DNA from: CAZMFZ01 sp964565665
GTDB lineage: Bacteria; Bacteroidota; Bacteroidia; Cytophagales; UBA9547
Assembly (NCBI GenBank): GCA_964565665.1
Contig: CAZMFZ010000148.1
Location: forward strand, 1-7,250
DNA length: 7,250 nucleotides
Direction: 5' to 3'
In this document: positions 5,890 to 7,250 of the stretch, in pieces
Layout: each line of letters opens with the position of its first letter
Numbering within the stretch: the first letter of the stretch is position 1
Position numbers and translations under genes: made by a program
Notes under the pieces: model-generated
What the model saw: only the letters and a program-made list of their open reading frames with translations
Databases searched by the model: none
What the model was told of the DNA's origin: nothing

Positions 5890-7250
5890 CTAAAGTTTCA
5901 ATAATTTGAATGTTTTTGAGCTTGAGGCTGAGCTCACCTTCACAAAATATAATCCTGAAGCCAGATTAGCAATGTTTTCCGCAATAACACCACTCTCCGC
6001 AGCTTTGCCTGATTTTACAACTGATCCAGTATAATCAATCAATGACCAAATATCGCCAGCATTTAACATAAAGTTAACTATATCTGTAGCTGGATTTGGA
6101 TAGATAGATTGGGCAACAGTTTCAAATTCTTCACTCGAACTGATAGGTCCTGTAACTGTGCAAGGCGTGTTGATGAAAGTACCCACCACAGTTCCTGCTA
6201 CATCTGCAGCTATAGCAATGGTTTTTCCCATGGGTGAGAAAGATATAGCTTTAGGTTCAGAAGGCACATTGCCAAGTAGTTTCCAGCTGGCACCTGCGTT
6301 GGTAGTTACAAACACATCACCATTGCCATCTGCAAACGCACCATTGTTGTCATCATAAAATGCTACACCTCTTATTTCCACAACATTTGCACTTCCAGCT
6401 ACTGTTACCACTTGAAAAGTAGAGGTAGAATTGGTAGCTTTTAACAATACCGTTTCAGCGGCATTCCAGATCGTACCGTTTGGCGTTACTGCTATGCCTC
6501 TTCCTTTTTCCTGCGACATGTAGAAAGCTGTAGTACCAGCAGAGGCAAATTCCATTGCGTTCCAAGTATAAGTAGTGGTTTTAGTGGTGATGTCAGCCAC
6601 AAATATTTGACCTTCATTATCTAAATCTGTACCAGCATACGCTTTATTTCCCTTTATTTCAACAGTAAAAAACTCACCAGTATTGGTGCTGTTCAACTTA
6701 GAATTAGTAAAAGTTGTTTGTAATGTCCAAGATACACCTCCATCCATTGTGACAAATAATCCAGATTGGGCTGCTGCTAAACCAAAATTTTGATTTGGAG
6801 CAGGAGCAAACACCAAATGATTTACATCTCCTTCTACTACTACTGTTTTAAAACCACTCAATTCTGTGAAGGTGGTACCATCGGTAGTTTTAAATAATTT
6901 GGCATCGTCATTGGCGATAAAACCAGTAGCGCTGCCTGGATAGAAATATCCTGCTCTTGAATTGGCAGCGGATGCACCAGGCAAAGTGATAGTCATAAAC
7001 GACCAAGTGCCGTTTGCATACATTCCTTTCCCAACCAAGCCATCGCTTCCACCTACGAAAACGGTGTTTTCGTTAGCATAGGTATGGAAGTAAATGTCTT
7101 TATCGCCAGCATTTGGCCAGGTAACCGCCTTGGCAGCTGTACAGAAACTCAAAGCACTACCAGACGTATTTATTGGCATACCTACAGAAGGCACGGTGCA
7201 AGGCGTGTTGATGAAAGTACCCACCACAGTTCCTGCTACATCTGCAGCTA
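5890..7250 (-). CDS. Secreted Asp-box/BNR-like repeat protein with T9SS type A sorting domain, 3' part
   Basis: Minus-strand frame open from the right edge to a TAG at 5890-5892 (453 codons visible). The true start is outside the window; the GTG at 7227 is internal, because homology continues through it. Numbering from that codon, the chain has beta-propeller-like sequence with Asp-box motifs (SxDxGxTW type) at 'TTDGTTFTEL' (114-123), 'TMDGGVSWTL' (160-169) and 'TTNAGASWKL' (308-317), resembling BNR/sialidase-like or YCF48-like photosystem-assembly folds. Residues about 374-445 are a type A T9SS sorting domain (Por_Secre_tail): 'SIYPNPATDIVNFML', 'LIDYTGSVVKSG' and 'LASGLYFVKV...KTFKLLKL'. 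In this family the domain targets the protein to the T9SS and is removed or used for surface attachment. The segment 'VVGTFINTPCTV' at 347-358 repeats residues 1-12 exactly, showing a 346-residue repeat. Ligand or enzymatic role unknown; no catalytic motif seen. Confidence 0.85.
   Translation of the reverse strand, partial: AADVAGTVVGTFINTPCTVPSVGMPINTSGSALSFCTAAKAVTWPNAGDKDIYFHTYANENTVFVGGSDGLVGKGMYANGTWSFMTITLPGASAANSRAGYFYPGSATGFIANDDAKLFKTTDGTTFTELSGFKTVVVEGDVNHLVFAPAPNQNFGLAAAQSGLFVTMDGGVSWTLQTTFTNSKLNSTNTGEFFTVEIKGNKAYAGTDLDNEGQIFVADITTKTTTYTWNAMEFASAGTTAFYMSQEKGRGIAVTPNGTIWNAAETVLLKATNSTSTFQVVTVAGSANVVEIRGVAFYDDNNGAFADGNGDVFVTTNAGASWKLLGNVPSEPKAISFSPMGKTIAIAADVAGTVVGTFINTPCTVTGPISSSEEFETVAQSIYPNPATDIVNFMLNAGDIWSLIDYTGSVVKSGKAAESGVIAENIANLASGLYFVKVSSASSSKTFKLLKL
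6158..6212 (-). repeat. Direct repeat, copy nearest the sorting domain (identical to 7196-7250)
   Basis: 55 bp identical to 7196-7250 at an offset of exactly 1038 bp (346 codons), in the same frame of the secreted protein. It encodes 'AADVAGTVVGTFINTPCT'. Identity ends sharply at 6157 (t against g at 7195). This is the end of the last repeat unit, just before the linker to the T9SS sorting domain. Confidence 0.95.
7196..7250 (-). repeat. Direct repeat, second copy, running off the window
   Basis: Identical to 6158-6212 over all 55 visible bases. It touches the window edge with no mismatch, so the repeat very probably continues to the right. It marks the junction between the repeat unit seen here and an upstream unit of the same protein. 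Confidence 0.95.

Noticed and set aside
6158..6358. + strand open frame of 66 codons, and similar ones at 2816-3103, 3342-3542 and 3897-4256
   Set aside because: Each lies within a longer gene with strong family motifs in another frame or on the other strand; they are shadows.

Overview
The window reads as chromosomal DNA of a Bacteroidota bacterium, probably of the Cytophagales/Flavobacteriales type. The base composition is AT-rich. Two proteins carry type IX secretion system (T9SS) C-terminal sorting domains, one type B (CHU_C, gliding-motility-associated) and one type A (YPNP...GLY type). There is also a decayed PorP/SprF-family outer-membrane protein.

Left part (1-3188, T9SS-related and decaying): the window opens with the last 66 codons of a large type B T9SS substrate on the + strand. 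A minus-strand PIN-toxin/antitoxin-like pair follows; its toxin reading frame is broken by a one-base shift. Next come two + strand gene relics: the C-terminal half of a PorP/SprF protein (5' end missing, one frameshift, one in-frame TAA) and a signal-peptide-bearing TPR protein (in-frame TAG and TGA, then a further TAG that may also be premature). CHU_C substrate - PorP/SprF - TPR protein is a familiar Bacteroidota gene order, so this looks like such a locus into which a toxin-antitoxin cassette was inserted or recombined, after or during which it decayed.

Middle part (3299-5773, phosphate acquisition, intact): two minus-strand genes 30 bp apart form a probable operon. The first encodes a beta-propeller phytase with a lipoprotein signal and the second a PiT-family (PitA-like) phosphate permease. 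The inferred job is release of phosphate from phytate outside the inner membrane, then uptake. The permease is unusual because both PiT signature motifs lack their aspartate.

Right part (5841-7250, minus strand): the 3' end of a secreted protein with Asp-box/BNR-like repeats and a type A T9SS sorting domain, closed by a strong intrinsic terminator. The protein has an internal duplication with a period of exactly 346 codons; 55 bp of the second copy are visible at the window edge and are identical.

I found no RNA genes, CRISPR arrays or insertion sequences. No single novel system is proven. The most unusual signals are the altered phosphate permease beside a phytase, the nonsense-riddled but frame-preserved TPR gene, and the near-identical long repeat in the secreted protein.
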